Below, in pieces: positions 62,107 to 64,000 of a DNA stretch of 64,000 bases. The stretch is taken from contig NC_085924.1 in assembly GCF_035222485.1 (NCBI RefSeq), positions 3,782,001 through 3,846,000 on the forward strand. The letters run 5' to 3'. This DNA comes from Podospora pseudoanserina (taxonomy: Eukaryota; Ascomycota; Sordariomycetes; Sordariales; Podosporaceae). A model generated the notes under the pieces. The model was not told the DNA's origin, did not search any database, and saw nothing but the letters and a program-made list of their open reading frames with translations. The number at the start of each line of letters is the position of its first letter. Position 1 is the stretch's first letter. The position numbers and the translations under genes are program-made.

Positions 62107-64000
62107 CTACGTCGGCCTCCTAAAAGGATGCGCCTCCGTATTCAAAACCCACTCATCCAAACTCACCACCTCGGGCTCCGCAAACAACAGATAAAAATAC
62201 TTCAGCGTCTCCGCCAGCCAGAAACTCTCCATACTGTCATCCATCCCGCCCGCGTCACCCTTGGCAGTGACGTCCCTTATTGCCGAATGTCCCACCTCTG
62301 TCTGCGTGTGTTTAATCACAGACTCGAACATTTTCCATCCCTTTTCTTGCCACTTGGGATCGCCTGTGATGCGGTACATGTACCAGACCGACTCGATTGC
62401 TTCGGGGCTAAGTAAGGGATACAGAGTTAGTATGGGATGATGGGGAAAGAAAACAAACAAAGAATAAAAAATAAAAAATAAAAACATACCGGAGGATGTA
62501 GCGTTTATCGCTCAAAGAGGTGAAGCCGGGGGGGATGATCTCATTCTTCAGGCGATCGGCAATGTACTCTTCGTGAGTCATTGGTTTGATTGGCTCCGGG
62601 GGTAGGGTCAACTCCGTAAGGGGGATTTGGCTGTCGTCGTCGTCCGAGTAGGTTGTTGCCCAGTCATCATCACTGGTGTTGGTGTTTGTGACGGGGGCAG
62701 AGTTCAGATCCAGGCTGTTTTGCAAGTCCGCTCCTCTAGGCTCGTTAAAAGTTCCATTCAACTGGCGGCGTTGGAAGCGAGAGGGGAACGACCCCTCCCG
62801 TGCTTGGGGCCTTTCCTCTTGCTGCTGCTGCTGCTGTACCGGCTGCTTAGGCTCAGCCTTCTGGTCAGACCCAGCACCAGTGTCAGAATTGTCGTTGCTC
62901 TTAGCCACCGGCCGTCTCGCCGCCTCCTCCTTTGCCTTCTCCACCCTCTCCTTCTGCAGCGCCTGCTCCTTCTTAATCTCCTCCACCTGCTCCTTCCAAG
63001 CAGCCTTGCTCTCGTAATACCTCTCCATCTCCTGCGCCCGATACGAAGCCCTATAGTCCAACTGCTCATGCCACGCCGTCTCGTTAAACTTGCAATCCGT
63101 CGCCGACTTGCAAGGCATAATCTTGGCGTACTCAGGCATGATACCCGTGGGCATAACATCGTAGGCCCAGAAGCAACCCTCCGCAAGCTTCTTCCCAATC
63201 TCGACATCCTCCGGGCTCTCAAAGATCTTTCCCCCAAGTCCAAACATGCCACCCAGAAAGCAAGTCAAGTGAGTAATCTCCCACTCATAGTCCAAGCTGT
63301 CGGCCGTCCCATCTTTGCTCGTCGCCTTGGCCGAAAACAAAATATCCGGATCCCCCTTCGCCATCGGCCTAAACAAGAGATGCTTCTTCACCGCCGCCAC
63401 AGTCTTCTCATGCATGGTCTTGTACTTCGGCACCAGCCCCCCCAGCAGCAAATACTGCTTAGGAAAGTACTCATACGCCGAATCCTGACTCCCGCCCATC
63501 CCGTACGACCCCCAAGCATTCGAACTCACCAGCCCCTGAGGAGCACACTCAAACCCGTCCGGCAACTTTTTCTTCCCCGGCCTTCCCGGCGTCATTTGAT
63601 CCCTCCCCCCAACTCCATCATCCCCCCTGACAACCTCCTCCCTCCTCTGCACCTTAACCCCCGTCCCCCCAACAACTCCCAACCCATCAACCCCCACCAC
63701 CCCAAGATCAACCCTCCCATCCTCCCTCTCCTGCTGATCAACCGGGAGCCAAGGCGCACTCCTATTGCACCCACTGGCATCCAAATGCTCCGGGAAAATC
63801 CCCTCAATCGCACTCCTCCCCCTTCCCTTCCAATTCTGCAACTCCTCAAACGCGTCCGTAATCCTAGCCACAGCATCATAATACTTGTTCTCCCCCGTCA
63901 ACTGCGCCAACCTTGTAAACTCCATGCTCATGCTCCCCAGCTCCGCCACGCCCGCGTTCTGCGCCGCCCGTTTCGGCGCAATGTTGTACGCCGGGTGCCA
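62107..64000 (-). CDS. GH47 class I alpha-1,2-mannosidase, 5' part beyond the window
   Basis: GH47 enzymes trim mannose from N-glycans in the ER and Golgi, or mark misfolded glycoproteins (EDEM/Htm1 group). The gene runs off the right edge. Two exons are visible, joined by an 82-nt intron (62489-62408), and 603 codons lie inside the window. Blocks are [108 protein letters not shown] and the calcium-binding end [13 protein letters not shown] Lys/Glu/Gln-rich, probably coiled and disordered insertion of about 160 residues (63010-62520) interrupts the C-terminal half of the barrel. Because the N-terminus is missing I cannot tell a membrane-anchored Golgi form from a secreted one. No EDEM-type C-terminal extension follows. 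Confidence 0.92.

Overview
The window is nuclear DNA from a filamentous ascomycete. The gene set, short introns (about 50-90 nt with GTRNGT donors and CTRAY branch points), GC-rich exons and many microsatellites fit the Sordariomycetes. The near-full-length FREQUENCY protein at 3.3-6.2 kb, whose start-site layout matches the Neurospora type, points to the Sordariales. I count 18 protein-coding genes. I see no mobile element, rRNA or CRISPR array, only one degenerate tRNA-like sequence.

Layout. 1-6.2 kb: the circadian clock gene frq with a long upstream region. 6.9-10 kb: prefoldin subunit 3 and a Sec14-type lipid transfer protein, both on the plus strand. 10.3-13.1 kb: a Mis14/Nsl1 kinetochore gene and a small conserved unknown, both minus. 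14.4-19.3 kb: proteasome ATPase Rpt3 (plus) facing a folliculin/Lst7 homologue (minus). 23.2-28.9 kb: a tyrosine phosphatase and Cog3, both minus. 29.4-34.6 kb: mitochondrial RCC1-repeat protein Fmp25 and a secreted GH3 beta-glucosidase. 34.6-40.3 kb: a 5.7-kb interval with no recognisable gene. 40.3-49.5 kb: inositol phosphorylceramide synthase Aur1, then Pol I subunit RPA34.5 (minus) and rRNA-processing kinase Grc3 (plus) in divergent orientation. 50-54.8 kb: DNA primase Pri1 (minus) divergent from a GH5 sterylglucosidase/glucosylceramidase. 56.1-61.7 kb: the cell-wall-integrity MAPKKK Bck1/Mik-1. 62.1 kb to the end: a partial GH47 alpha-1,2-mannosidase.

Most genes are housekeeping and are not organised as a pathway cluster. 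Two pairings look functional: RPA34.5/GRC3, both ribosome biogenesis, share one upstream region, and PRI1 carries MluI cell-cycle boxes upstream.

The most interesting points are these. (1) The frq AUG for the long isoform sits inside a predicted 53-nt intron. An AUG-UAA start-stop element overlaps its donor, and splicing would create a new upstream ORF. (2) The RPA34.5 frame stays open for 183 codons beyond a single UAG. (3) Single-base breaks in otherwise conserved reading frames lie mostly in G/C runs (MIS14, COG3, PTP) and suggest either consensus errors or true decay. (4) Two introns with good signals have lengths divisible by three, so either splicing or retention leaves the frame open (PRI1, BCK1). 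All function calls rest on recognising protein sequence by eye. No database search was run.
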